Below, piece by piece: positions 1 to 6,711 of a stretch of 26,001 nt of DNA. The notes beneath the pieces are model-generated. The model searched no databases, was not told the DNA's origin, and saw only the letters and a list, made by a program, of their open reading frames with translations. Each line of letters begins with the position of its first letter. The first letter of the stretch is position 1. The position numbers were made by a program, and so were the translations under genes. This DNA comes from Scatosoma sp045127595 (GTDB lineage: Bacteria; Bacillota; Clostridia; Christensenellales; Borkfalkiaceae): NCBI GenBank assembly GCA_045127595.1, contig JBGVQS010000019.1, positions 1 to 26,001 of the forward strand, in the 5' to 3' direction.

Positions 1-2
1 GT

Positions 3-1337
3 TGTGCGGTCGGTTTTGCCGCTTGCGGTGGCGATTCGGGTTCAAAATCGTATTCCGATTCCTATGTAAAAGCAAACGATTATACGGAATATAAAGACCC
101 TGAAATGAACGCTATGGGTTACGTGCTTTTGCATAAAGAAAAGACGGTAGAAGAAATGGGCGAAACGTTCGATCCGATTTTAGAAGTGGATTACGCCTAC
201 GACTTAAACCAAGAAATTTCCGCCAAAGACGGATATTTTATCGAATGGTATGACGATCCGTTGCTTTTGGATGAAAATAAAGAACAAACGGAAGAAGTAC
301 ATATCGGCGAAAACGATTTCTATTGTGCAATCAACGATAAAAAGGGTAACTGCATAGCCGTATACAAAATGACCTTACACTTAGTCTGTGAAGATAAGTA
401 TCACGTTTGGTCGGACTGGAAAGCGGACGGGGGAGTATGTATTGACGCCACTCAAACAGAGCGTACGTGCTTACACTGCGGAAAGCAAGAAACGGAAAAG
501 ATAAAAACGAGAGGGTATCATAATTACGTTGACGGAAAATGTGATAAGTGTGAAAAGGAAGTAACCCCTACGGAATATTTTACGTTTAGCGAAACGACGG
601 TAGACGGAAAGAAAGGATATGCAATCAGCGGTGTAAAGGGAAATTTGCCTGCAAACGTTGTTTTACCCGATTATTATAATAAAAAAGCGGTGTTGTCAAT
701 TGCTGGAAAAAACTTGTTTGAAAATGCTTTAAATTTGACAGGGATAACAATCCCCGATAGCATAATTTCGATAGGAGATTCTGTGTTTAATGGTTGCAGT
801 ACGTTGATCATTTATTGTGAAACAAAGAGTAGACCAAGCGGTTGGCATTATAAGTGGAATAATGATTCTCTTGTTGTATGGGATTGCAATAATAACGATA
901 TAGCTGACGATGGATATATGTATACCATAGTGAACGATATTTTTTATCGTATGAAAGGCAGAGAAGCGTGTGTCGTGCAGATTTTGAATAATCAGGTTGA
1001 CGTTTTGAATATTCCGTCAACAATAACGTATAAATCATCTGTTTATCCTGTAACATCGATTGGTAGTTGTGCGTTCTGGGATTGCAGTAGTTTAACGAGT
1101 ATAATAATACCCGACAGTGTAACGTCTATTGGGTTGGGGGCGTTCTTGGATTGCAGTAGTTTAACAAGTGCCTACTACCATGGCACGGCAGAGGAATGGG
1201 ATAACATTTCAATAAACGACGCAGGTAATGGACAATTAGAGAACGCAACGCGGTATTATTACAGCGAAACTGAGCCTACGGAAAGCGGTAATTATTGGCA
1301 CTACAACAGAAAAGGGCAAATTGTTGTTTGGGAATAA
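3..1337 (+). CDS. BspA-like leucine-rich-repeat lipoprotein, 5' end cut off by the window edge
   Basis: The reading frame is open from the left edge, so the start codon lies outside the window. An ATG at 105 is internal, because the upstream codons encode a lipobox-like FAAC (Cys codon at 24-26) followed by a Gly/Ser-rich linker, as at the end of a lipoprotein signal peptide. The middle holds two CxxC pairs (TCLHC and CDKC), probably a small metal-binding or disulfide unit. The C-terminal part has LRR_5/BspA-type repeats of the form AFxDCSSLTSIxIPDSVTSI. At DNA level the 16-bp unit at 1081-1096 recurs at 1150-1165, a 69-bp (23-codon) step. Known family members are surface-anchored and involved in adhesion or binding; the ligand here is unknown. 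The LRR class is secure, the exact role is not. Confidence 0.85.
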   Translation, partial: CAVGFAACGGDSGSKSYSDSYVKANDYTEYKDPEMNAMGYVLLHKEKTVEEMGETFDPILEVDYAYDLNQEISAKDGYFIEWYDDPLLLDENKEQTEEVHIGENDFYCAINDKKGNCIAVYKMTLHLVCEDKYHVWSDWKADGGVCIDATQTERTCLHCGKQETEKIKTRGYHNYVDGKCDKCEKEVTPTEYFTFSETTVDGKKGYAISGVKGNLPANVVLPDYYNKKAVLSIAGKNLFENALNLTGITIPDSIISIGDSVFNGCSTLIIYCETKSRPSGWHYKWNNDSLVVWDCNNNDIADDGYMYTIVNDIFYRMKGREACVVQILNNQVDVLNIPSTITYKSSVYPVTSIGSCAFWDCSSLTSIIIPDSVTSIGLGAFLDCSSLTSAYYHGTAEEWDNISINDAGNGQLENATRYYYSETEPTESGNYWHYNRKGQIVVWE

Positions 1338-1351
1338 GAAAGAATAAATAC

Positions 1352-1387
1352 AAAAAAGCCGCGCGGTGAAATTTTTCACCGCGCGGC
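1352..1387. terminator. Bidirectional terminator between convergent genes
   Basis: A perfect 14-bp inverted repeat (1358-1371 with 1374-1387) with a very short loop lies between the LRR gene and the opposing TSCPD gene. Six A residues at 1352-1357 give a U-tract for the minus-strand transcript; on the plus strand the following sequence is only weakly T-rich. Confidence 0.88.
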
Positions 1388-1407
1388 GCGTTTATTACAG
1401 CAAAATG

Positions 1408-1674
1408 TTATTGATTTTCTACCGCAGTCATTTTGGCTTTGTATTCGCCGATGGCTTTGGAAAGCTGGTCGGGGCAAGAGGTATTTCCCTTGCAACGAAT
1501 CCCTGCAAGTAAGCTTTCAATCTCGTTGATATCCTTATTTTCAACAAGGCGGGCAATTCCCTGCAAATTACCGCCGCAGCCGCCGATAAAACGTACGTTG
1601 TGCATTTTATTATCCGCGTCAACGTCAAAAAGAATTTGTCTGGAACAAGTACCTTTGGTCGAATATGTGAACAT
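1408..1674 (-). CDS. TSCPD-domain small protein (TIGR03905 family)
   Basis: An 88-residue protein whose C-terminal half contains GNTSCPD at about residues 63-69, the motif that names the TSCPD domain. Cysteines at residues 10, 33, 61 and 67 and a GGCGGN segment at 31-36 fit the TIGR03905 small-protein family of Firmicutes. The related TSCPD domain also occurs at the end of some ribonucleotide reductases, where it is thought to bind metal, but this stand-alone form has no assigned reaction. GGAAGG precedes the ATG by about ten bases. It lies 31 bp downstream of the DUF4364 gene on the same strand, so the two are probably cotranscribed, ending at the shared hairpin at 1352-1387. Confidence 0.88.
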   Translation of the reverse strand: MFTYSTKGTCSRQILFDVDADNKMHNVRFIGGCGGNLQGIARLVENKDINEIESLLAGIRCKGNTSCPDQLSKAIGEYKAKMTAVENQ

Positions 1675-1705
1675 TTTTAAATTACCTTCCTTATCGTTAA
1701 TATTT

Positions 1706-2233
1706 TCAGTCTACGAGAGTTTCATAAATAGCGGAATACAAATCCGAAGCTTTGCTTTCCCAGTTCTTGTAAATGTTTTGCGCCGTCTTTTTATCAGGAA
1801 CGACGAATTTCAGCTCTAACATAGGTTGTACAGGCTGTAAAATCTTTAAAAATACCGTATACGAACCGTCTACGTTTTGATAATAATCGGATTTACATTC
1901 CTGACGGTTGCGCAACTTTCCGCTGTTGCTTTTTACAAACGCGGAAATGTCGTCGCGGATACTCTTGGGGATATTGATATAAAAGTTGTTCAAGCTCTCC
2001 CGTCCGTCGCTCGTTAAAGAGTAAAGGGGTTCTTCCTCAGGCGAGGGCAAACGGCAAATAAATCCGTCTTCTATCAATCTCGGTAAAAGCTCTTTACAGT
2101 CCATATAATTGAGCCAAGCGTTCCCCGAAGTGCACATTTCCACGATCGTGCGTTCGGAAAGGGCGCTTTCCATCTTATCAAAGACGAAAAGAATGATTAA
2201 TTTGTTGACGGACGTTTCTCCTTGTACTTGCAT
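1706..2233 (-). CDS. DUF4364 family winged-helix-like protein
   Basis: A 175-residue protein with an N-terminal helix-turn-helix-like half (about residues 8-80, with the segment LLPRLIEDGFI followed by a beta-wing-like LYSLTSDGRESL) and a C-terminal alpha/beta half. This pattern is that of DUF4364, a PadR/MarR-like winged-helix family common in Clostridia with no known target. A GGGGAG site lies eight bases before the ATG. The start codon sits inside a short inverted repeat (TTGTAC at 2222-2227, GTACAA at 2236-2241). It follows the HPr-like gene but is separated from it by a terminator, so it probably has its own promoter or depends on read-through. Confidence 0.82.
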   Translation of the reverse strand: MQVQGETSVNKLIILFVFDKMESALSERTIVEMCTSGNAWLNYMDCKELLPRLIEDGFICRLPSPEEEPLYSLTSDGRESLNNFYINIPKSIRDDISAFVKSNSGKLRNRQECKSDYYQNVDGSYTVFLKILQPVQPMLELKFVVPDKKTAQNIYKNWESKASDLYSAIYETLVD

Positions 2234-2263
2234 ATGTACAACTCCCCATAGTTTCTTTGTTAG

Positions 2264-2298
2264 AAAAAAGCCGCATTTTTTAGAAAGTGCGACTTTTT
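2264..2298 (-). terminator. Terminator after the HPr-like gene
   Basis: Read on the minus strand, GTCGCA pairs with TGCGGC (one G-U wobble), extended by flanking A and T runs, and ends in six T residues. It lies just after the HPr-like stop codon and before the DUF4364 start. Confidence 0.75.
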
Positions 2299-2315
2299 CA
2301 TTTTTTTCTTGTGCC

Positions 2316-2543
2316 TTATGCTTCGAATTTCTTTAATCTTGCAAGCAATTCTTCGCAGTCTTCTGCATACACTTCCACAACGATCGGTTGGGAAAGGTCT
2401 AACGAAAAGATACCCAAAATGGATTTTGCGTCAACGACGTATTTACCGCTTTTGAGCAGGATTTCATAAGGATAATCTTGCGTGATGTTTACAAATTCTT
2501 TTACTCTTTGTGCCATTTCCAAGGAAATTTTTACGGATTTCAT
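2316..2543 (-). CDS. HPr-like phosphocarrier-family protein lacking the phosphoryl histidine
   Basis: A 75-residue protein with the size and fold pattern of HPr. The active-site loop that normally reads GLHARPA is replaced by SLEMAQRVKEF (residues 7-17), so the PTS His15 is absent. The segment KSILGIFSL (40-48) is the conserved HPr regulatory region, with Ser41 at the place of HPr Ser46. This resembles Bacillus Crh, which also lacks His15 but keeps Ser46, and matches HPr-like proteins of Clostridia. It should not be able to carry phosphate for sugar uptake; a Ser-phosphorylated co-regulator role is inference. A GGAG site lies eight bases upstream, behind a good sigma-A promoter at 2579-2607. 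Confidence 0.82.
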   Translation of the reverse strand: MKSVKISLEMAQRVKEFVNITQDYPYEILLKSGKYVVDAKSILGIFSLDLSQPIVVEVYAEDCEELLARLKKFEA

Positions 2544-2578
2544 ATTTTCTACTCCTTTATAATTTAATATTCGCCTAT

Positions 2579-2607
2579 ATTATACATAAATTTTTTGGTA
2601 AAATCAA
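2579..2607 (-). promoter_or_regulatory. Sigma-A promoter of the HPr-like gene
   Basis: On the minus strand TTGATT (2602-2607) and a perfect TATAAT (2579-2584) are separated by 17 bp. It is placed about 35 bp before the HPr-like start and is divergent from the Nudix gene. Confidence 0.85.
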
Positions 2608-2646
2608 GATATTTTGCGAAAAATTATTTATTATTTTTTCTTTTTG

Positions 2647-2655
2647 TGCTATAAT
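2647..2655 (+). promoter_or_regulatory. Extended -10 promoter of the Nudix gene
   Basis: TGCTATAAT is a full extended -10 element. No good -35 is seen 17 bp upstream, where the sequence is only A/T-rich. It leaves a leader of about 45 nt before the ATG at 2707. Confidence 0.65.
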
Positions 2656-2706
2656 GCTAATAATCGGTATAAAAGTTTGTCGCTTTTGACGAAGAGAGAG
2701 GTTAAA

Positions 2707-3237
2707 ATGGATTACATAGAAAAGACAGTCAGCCAAAAATACGTATTCAAAGGAAACATTTTAAAGGTTCGTTTCGACGAAGCGGAGCTTCCCGACGGAA
2801 AACCCTGCACGCGTGAATTTATCGAGCACGGCGGCGGCGCGTGCGTTTTATACGTGGAGAACAATAAAATATTGCTTGTGCGGCAATTCCGTTATCCTTA
2901 CGCGGAGAGTATTTACGAAATCCCCGCAGGGAAGCTTGATAAGGGGGAAAATCCCAAACACACCGCCTTGCGGGAGCTAGAAGAAGAAGGCGGCGTTACG
3001 GCTACCGACGCGGAGCTTTTATACGTGATGTATCCGTCGCCTGGGTACACGAACGAGAAGATTTATATCTACCGCGTGCACGAAGGAAAGCGCACGGACG
3101 CGCATTTGGACGACGGGGAATTTTTGGACGCGGAATTTGTTCCCGAAGAACGGGTATGGGAAATGCTGCAAAAAGGGGAAATTTGCGACGGCAAAACGAT
3201 TATTGCGTTGCAAGCGTATTTTTTAAGTAAGAAGTAA
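2707..3237 (+). CDS. Nudix hydrolase, ADP-ribose pyrophosphatase type
   Basis: A 176-residue protein with a complete Nudix box at residues 75-97 (G-x5-E-x7-RELxEExGV), whose glutamates bind the catalytic metal. The upstream segment RQFRYPYAESIYEIPAG and the YPSPGY motif about fifteen residues after the box are typical of ADP-ribose pyrophosphatases (NudF/YqkG-like), which split ADP-ribose to AMP and ribose 5-phosphate. The ATG at 2707 is preferred over an earlier in-frame codon at 2614 because it follows a GAGAGAGG site and because the upstream extension overlaps the promoter. The gene is monocistronic, between its own promoter and a terminator. Substrate choice within the family cannot be read with certainty. 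Confidence 0.92.
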   Translation: MDYIEKTVSQKYVFKGNILKVRFDEAELPDGKPCTREFIEHGGGACVLYVENNKILLVRQFRYPYAESIYEIPAGKLDKGENPKHTALRELEEEGGVTATDAELLYVMYPSPGYTNEKIYIYRVHEGKRTDAHLDDGEFLDAEFVPEERVWEMLQKGEICDGKTIIALQAYFLSKK

Positions 3238-3243
3238 AGAAAA

Positions 3244-3271
3244 GCGGAGTCGGTCAACCCGACTCCGTTTT
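3244..3271. terminator. Terminator shared by the Nudix gene and the opposing small gene
   Basis: CGGAGTCGG (3245-3253) pairs perfectly with CCGACTCCG (3259-3267) and is followed by TTTT on the plus strand. On the minus strand it is followed by CTTTTCTTT, so it probably ends both convergent transcripts. Confidence 0.85.
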
Positions 3272-3309
3272 CCACAGAAAACAATAATAAGGAGAAAAAA
3301 GAAGAAAAA

Positions 3310-3522
3310 TTATCTGCAAGAACAGCCGCAGTTACAGTTGCAGGAAGGCGTCAAAAGCGCCGAAAGCGTACCGTTTTTGTAAAGGCAGAAAAGAAGAGCG
3401 ATGATGATGGGGAATCCGCAGCCGCTGAACACGTTCGAACAGAAGATACCGTCTTTCGAGCCGAGAATAAGCAAAGCGATAAGAATCCAAAGGGTGCTGT
3501 TACCCTGGTTGCAACAAGTCAT
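3310..3522 (-). CDS. Small hydrophobic cysteine-rich protein, unknown function
   Basis: A 70-residue protein with two hydrophobic segments (about residues 9-20 and 36-48) and a C-terminal tail CNCNCGCSCR with alternating cysteines. Ten Cys residues in total include TCC at the N-terminus. I do not recognise a characterised family; small Clostridia proteins with this kind of Cys-rich composition are often labelled high-cysteine or coat-like without evidence. A textbook GGAGG site seven bases before the ATG, a structured leader upstream (3544-3591) and a terminator behind it argue that it is a real gene. No convincing promoter could be placed. A role in spore or envelope structure or metal binding is only conjecture. 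Confidence 0.7.
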   Translation of the reverse strand: MTCCNQGNSTLWILIALLILGSKDGIFCSNVFSGCGFPIIIALLFCLYKNGTLSALLTPSCNCNCGCSCR

Positions 3523-3543
3523 AAATAAACCTCCCGTATTTCG

Positions 3544-3591
3544 CCGCAGGAGATATGTAGATTGCCTCCGTTGTACGGAAAGTTCCTGCGG
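3544..3591 (-). promoter_or_regulatory. Structured 5' leader of the small cysteine-rich gene
   Basis: A perfect 8-bp pairing (CCGCAGGA at 3544-3551 with TCCTGCGG at 3584-3591) encloses a small TCCG-TTGTA-CGGA hairpin (3567-3579). It lies about 22 bp upstream of the ATG and just before the ribosome binding site. In the plus direction it is followed by TTTTATCTTT and could instead act as a weak terminator. The rest of the 3523-3829 gene-free stretch is A/T-rich and holds only the promoter and leader of the ECF gene. Confidence 0.5.
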
Positions 3592-3690
3592 TTTTATCTT
3601 TCTATTACATAATATTCTAAAAGACGGGGTTTTTGTGTAATATTTTCCTTAAAAATAGAAAGGTAATTTTTCTTTTTTACTTTCATTTTG

Positions 3691-3719
3691 TTGCGAAAAT
3701 GAAAAAAATGCGTTATAAT
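3691..3719 (+). promoter_or_regulatory. Sigma-A promoter of the ECF/coaX operon
   Basis: TTGCGA (3691-3696) and a perfect TATAAT (3714-3719) are separated by 17 bp. The expected start near 3726 coincides with the first strand of the terminal helix of the leader. Confidence 0.85.
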
Positions 3720-3725
3720 GATGCT

Positions 3726-3800
3726 ATACTCGTGGAGAATACGCCAACGGCGGTTCTACCGAAAAAGCGGGTAAATTTATATTTTTTTTGCTACGGGTAT
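3726..3800 (+). promoter_or_regulatory. Structured leader, possible attenuator or riboswitch
   Basis: ATACTCG (3726-3732) can pair with CGGGTAT (3794-3800), seven pairs with one wobble, closing the whole element. Inside are a CGCC-AAC-GGCG hairpin (3742-3752), a TACCG/CGGGTA hairpin (3757-3773) and a run of eight T residues (3782-3789) that could make the second hairpin a terminator. TTCTACC (3754-3760), GTAAA (3771-3775) and GCTAC (3790-3794) occur in the same order as the conserved junction and loop bases of purine riboswitches. However, the J1/2 and P2/L2 parts do not fit, so a class cannot be assigned. Confidence 0.45.
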
Positions 3801-3829
3801 CTTACAAAAGAACTCGATAGGAGGACAAC

Positions 3830-4414
3830 ATGAAAAAAGACGTTGCGCACACGCTTGCGTTCATCGGCGTTATGACGGCGCTGATGTTCGTGGTACTCAC
3901 GCTGGAAACGTACGTGTTTATTTATTTCATTAAACCGTCGCCAGCGTTCCTGACGATTCCGCTGTTTATTGCGTTGAGTATGTACGGGGACTGGAAGCAC
4001 AGCTTTATCGGCGGCACGGTGTTTGGTTGCTGTTCGTTCGTGCTTTCGTTTATCGTCGGTTATACGGTATTTTACAATCCGTTGATTTCCGTTTTGCCAA
4101 GAACGTTGGCAGGCGTGATCGGATATTTTATTTTGCACGGCTTGACCATTTTAACCAAGAAAAAGAAGAAAGATCTCGTGCGCGCGGTAGCGGCGGCTTT
4201 GACGGTCGTAATCCACACGGTACTCGTGCTTGGCTCAATGGAGCTGTTTGCGACGGGCGGAGCGTTTTTCAATACCGTTTGGCAAACGATTATCGGCTTG
4301 AACTTCCTTTCGGAATTGCTTTGCGCGATCGTGCTTGTGCCCATCTTTGTGCGCGTGATGAAGAAAACGACGCACACGCCCGATTTTCTGCCTTTGCAAA
4401 AGACGGGAAAATAA
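3830..4414 (+). CDS. ECF transporter S-component, probably for pantothenate
   Basis: A 194-residue integral membrane protein with about six hydrophobic segments, the size of energy-coupling-factor S-components. Its first helix (LAFIGVMTALMFVV) has the small-residue pattern used to contact the shared T-component. S-components bind a vitamin or precursor and work with EcfA, EcfA' and EcfT, which are not in this window. The coaX gene starts 9 bp downstream, with its ribosome binding site overlapping this stop codon. Pantothenate (a PanT-like role) is therefore the best guess for the substrate, but this is inferred from context. An AGGAGG site lies immediately upstream of the ATG, behind a roughly 100-nt structured leader. 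Confidence 0.82.
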   Translation: MKKDVAHTLAFIGVMTALMFVVLTLETYVFIYFIKPSPAFLTIPLFIALSMYGDWKHSFIGGTVFGCCSFVLSFIVGYTVFYNPLISVLPRTLAGVIGYFILHGLTILTKKKKKDLVRAVAAALTVVIHTVLVLGSMELFATGGAFFNTVWQTIIGLNFLSELLCAIVLVPIFVRVMKKTTHTPDFLPLQKTGK

Positions 4415-4423
4415 GGAGATAAT

Positions 4424-5206
4424 ATGATTATTTGTATCGACGTAGGAAATACGAACATCAAATACGCTATTTATAAAGAGGAAGAATTGAAATTTTCTTT
4501 CCGCGTCGCGACCGATTTAAAAAAGACTTCGGATGAATACGGCGCGCAGCTTTCGAGTATGTTGGAAACGAACGGCGTGCGGCTTTCGGAAATTACAGGG
4601 GGCATTATTTCGTCGGTAGTACCTTCCTTGGATTACACGATTGATAAAATGTGCAAGCTGTATTTGGGAATCGAAGCAATGCATATTGCGCCCGGTTTAA
4701 AATCGGGGTTGAATTTGCGTTGCGACGACGCGCGCGAAGTTGGTGCGGACAGAATCGTAAACTGCGTTTCGGCGATTGTGGAATACGGCTGTAACAAGCC
4801 TATGATCGTCATTGATTTCGGTACGGCGACGACTTTTAATATCATCAGCGAAAACAACGAGTTTATCGGCGGCGTTATCGCGCCGGGGATTAAGGGTTCG
4901 CTTGATTCGCTCGTCAACGGCACGGCGAAGTTGCCTCGCGTAGAAATTGAAGCGCCCAAGAGTATTATTGCGAAAAACACGGTTACGAATATGCAAGCGG
5001 GCATTGTGTTCGGTTTTGCCGGACTTGTAGAATATATCGTAAAGCGTATCAAGAAAGAATTGAAAGCGCCCGAAATAATAACGATTGCGACGGGTGGATT
5101 CAGCAACGTGATTTCCAAGGAAATCGAATGTATCGACGTGGTGGATAAATTATTGACGTTGAAAGGTTTGAAATATCTGTACTATTTAAACGCACCCAAG
5201 GAATAA
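4424..5206 (+). CDS. coaX: Type III pantothenate kinase CoaX
   Basis: A 260-residue protein of the usual CoaX length, which phosphorylates pantothenate in the first step of coenzyme A synthesis. The N-terminal phosphate-binding motif DVGNTN is at residues 6-11. GADRIVN follows at about 105, and DFGTATTFN at about 131 carries the second ASKHA phosphate-binding motif, then IGGVIAPG. Type III kinases need a monovalent cation and resist feedback by CoA. The start follows AAGGAG at the end of the ECF gene, so the two are translationally close and form one operon. Product assignment is firm. Confidence 0.95.
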   Translation: MIICIDVGNTNIKYAIYKEEELKFSFRVATDLKKTSDEYGAQLSSMLETNGVRLSEITGGIISSVVPSLDYTIDKMCKLYLGIEAMHIAPGLKSGLNLRCDDAREVGADRIVNCVSAIVEYGCNKPMIVIDFGTATTFNIISENNEFIGGVIAPGIKGSLDSLVNGTAKLPRVEIEAPKSIIAKNTVTNMQAGIVFGFAGLVEYIVKRIKKELKAPEIITIATGGFSNVISKEIECIDVVDKLLTLKGLKYLYYLNAPKE

Positions 5207-5292
5207 GCGGGGCAGGTACGGAATGAATTAAAAAGGCATATACCGTGTATGCGTTGAAAAAACGCGAAAAACGGTTTGGAGAGAGGTATAAT

Positions 5293-6582
5293 ATGACGAA
5301 AAAAGTAGGCGTAGCAATTTTAGGGCTGGGCGTTGTCGGCGGCGGCACGTATAAGACGTTGGTGGATCATCACGACTTTTATTTAAAGACGCAGCAGGTT
5401 GACATTACGGTGGAAGCGGTGCTCGATCTCAATCTTGCGCGGTTGATGGAGCTTGGCGTTCCCAAGGAATGCGTTGCGAAAAATATTCAGGAAGTAATCG
5501 CGAATCCTGCCGTGGATATCGTCATTGAAACGATCGGCGGTATCGGCGTTGCGAAGGAATTCGTTACGGCGGCGCTTCGCGAAGGGAAAACGGTCGTAAC
5601 TTCGAATAAGGAATTGATTTGCAAATACTCTCACGAGCTTGAAAAAATTGCAAAACGTAACCGTTGCGGCTTACTTTATGAAGCGAGCTGTGTGGGCGGC
5701 GTACCGATTATCCGTACTTTGTTGGACGGCGTGCAGGGCAATCATATCCGCAGTATGATGGGGATTGTGAACGGCACGACGAATTATATCTTGACGAAGA
5801 TGACGCAAGAGGGTAAGGATTACGCGGAAGCTTTGAAAGAAGCGCAACAGCTCGGCTATGCGGAAGCTGATCCAACCAACGACGTAGAAGGCTACGACGC
5901 AATGTATAAGCTGTCGATTTTATCTTCGCTTGCATTCCATACGAAAGTCCCTTATACGAAAATTTACCGCGAGGGCATCTCGGGGCTTTCGGGCAAAGAT
6001 TTTGCGTATGGAAAGGAATTCGGTTATACCTTAAAGCTGCTTGCAATCGGTAAAAATACCGAAAGGGGTATCGAAGTGCGCGTGCATCCGACCTTTATCC
6101 CCGACGACCATCCGATCGCGAGTGTAAACGATTCTTTCAACGCGGTTTATTTGACGGGAGACGCGGTAGAGAACGTGATGTTGTACGGCAGGGGCGCAGG
6201 CGCGTTTCCTACGGCAAGCGCGGTTGTCAGCGACGTGATTTACGCGGCTACCCATTCGGAAATCAAATATTCTACCTTTAAGAACAACGCGACGGCGGAA
6301 CGCAACGTGAAATTCGTATCCGATTTTGAAAGCGCGTATTATATCCGTCTTTCGGTAAAGGACGAAGCGGGTGTTTTGGCGAAGATATGCGGTATTTTTG
6401 CAAAATACGGCGTGTCTATCGTGGAAATGACGCAAAAGGGCAGAAAGAACCGCGAGGACAATTACGTGCCTTTGATTTTGATTACCCACAAGACGACGGA
6501 AAACAGCGTAAAGAATGCGATTGCAAAACTTGGCGCAACCGATTACGTAAAGGTAAAATCGGTTATTCACGTAGAGAATTAA
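5293..6582 (+). CDS. hom: Homoserine dehydrogenase with C-terminal ACT domain
   Basis: A 429-residue enzyme that reduces aspartate semialdehyde to homoserine for threonine and methionine synthesis. The NAD(P)-binding motif GLGVVGGGT is at residues 11-19, and the catalytic region has GIVNGTTNYILTKM and DPTNDVEGYDA. The last about 80 residues (from YYIRLSVKDEAGVLAKI) form an ACT domain, which in this family senses the end product threonine. The ATG at 5293 is chosen over an earlier in-frame codon at 5245 because it has a GGAGAGAGG site and begins directly with the Rossmann strand. It lies 86 bp after coaX with no clear terminator, so it may be read with the ECF/coaX operon. A hairpin terminator follows. 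Confidence 0.95.
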   Translation: MTKKVGVAILGLGVVGGGTYKTLVDHHDFYLKTQQVDITVEAVLDLNLARLMELGVPKECVAKNIQEVIANPAVDIVIETIGGIGVAKEFVTAALREGKTVVTSNKELICKYSHELEKIAKRNRCGLLYEASCVGGVPIIRTLLDGVQGNHIRSMMGIVNGTTNYILTKMTQEGKDYAEALKEAQQLGYAEADPTNDVEGYDAMYKLSILSSLAFHTKVPYTKIYREGISGLSGKDFAYGKEFGYTLKLLAIGKNTERGIEVRVHPTFIPDDHPIASVNDSFNAVYLTGDAVENVMLYGRGAGAFPTASAVVSDVIYAATHSEIKYSTFKNNATAERNVKFVSDFESAYYIRLSVKDEAGVLAKICGIFAKYGVSIVEMTQKGRKNREDNYVPLILITHKTTENSVKNAIAKLGATDYVKVKSVIHVEN

Positions 6583-6590
6583 AAAAGCGA

Positions 6591-6621
6591 CGGAGTGCCT
6601 TAAAACGGTGCTCCGTTTTTT
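6591..6621 (+). terminator. Terminator after hom
   Basis: CGGAGTGCC (6591-6599) pairs with GGTGCTCCG (6607-6615), with two G-U wobbles, and six T residues follow immediately. Confidence 0.9.
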
Positions 6622-6655
6622 CTATGTTTAACAAGCACACCTATTACGCGCAAGA

Positions 6656-6682
6656 CATATAATATAATATGAGATTTTTCTC
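6656..6682 (+). promoter_or_regulatory. Possible promoter and small palindrome before the Cys-rich gene
   Basis: Overlapping TATAAT matches occur at 6658-6663 and 6663-6668, but no -35 fits. CATATAATA (6656-6664), with AC at 6637-6638 17 bp upstream, matches the loose sigma-K pattern (AC, 16-17 bp, CATAnnnTA). TGAGA-TTTT-TCTCA (6670-6683) is a small inverted repeat near the expected start. The sigma class is a guess from motif fit only. Confidence 0.35.
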
Positions 6683-6711
6683 AAATACACAAGAAGGATT
6701 GAAATACAATT

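Noticed and set aside
5225..5275. Hairpins (GCATA/TATGC and GCGTT/AACGC) between coaX and hom as a terminator
   Set aside because: The stems are only five pairs and no T run follows, so termination is not supported.
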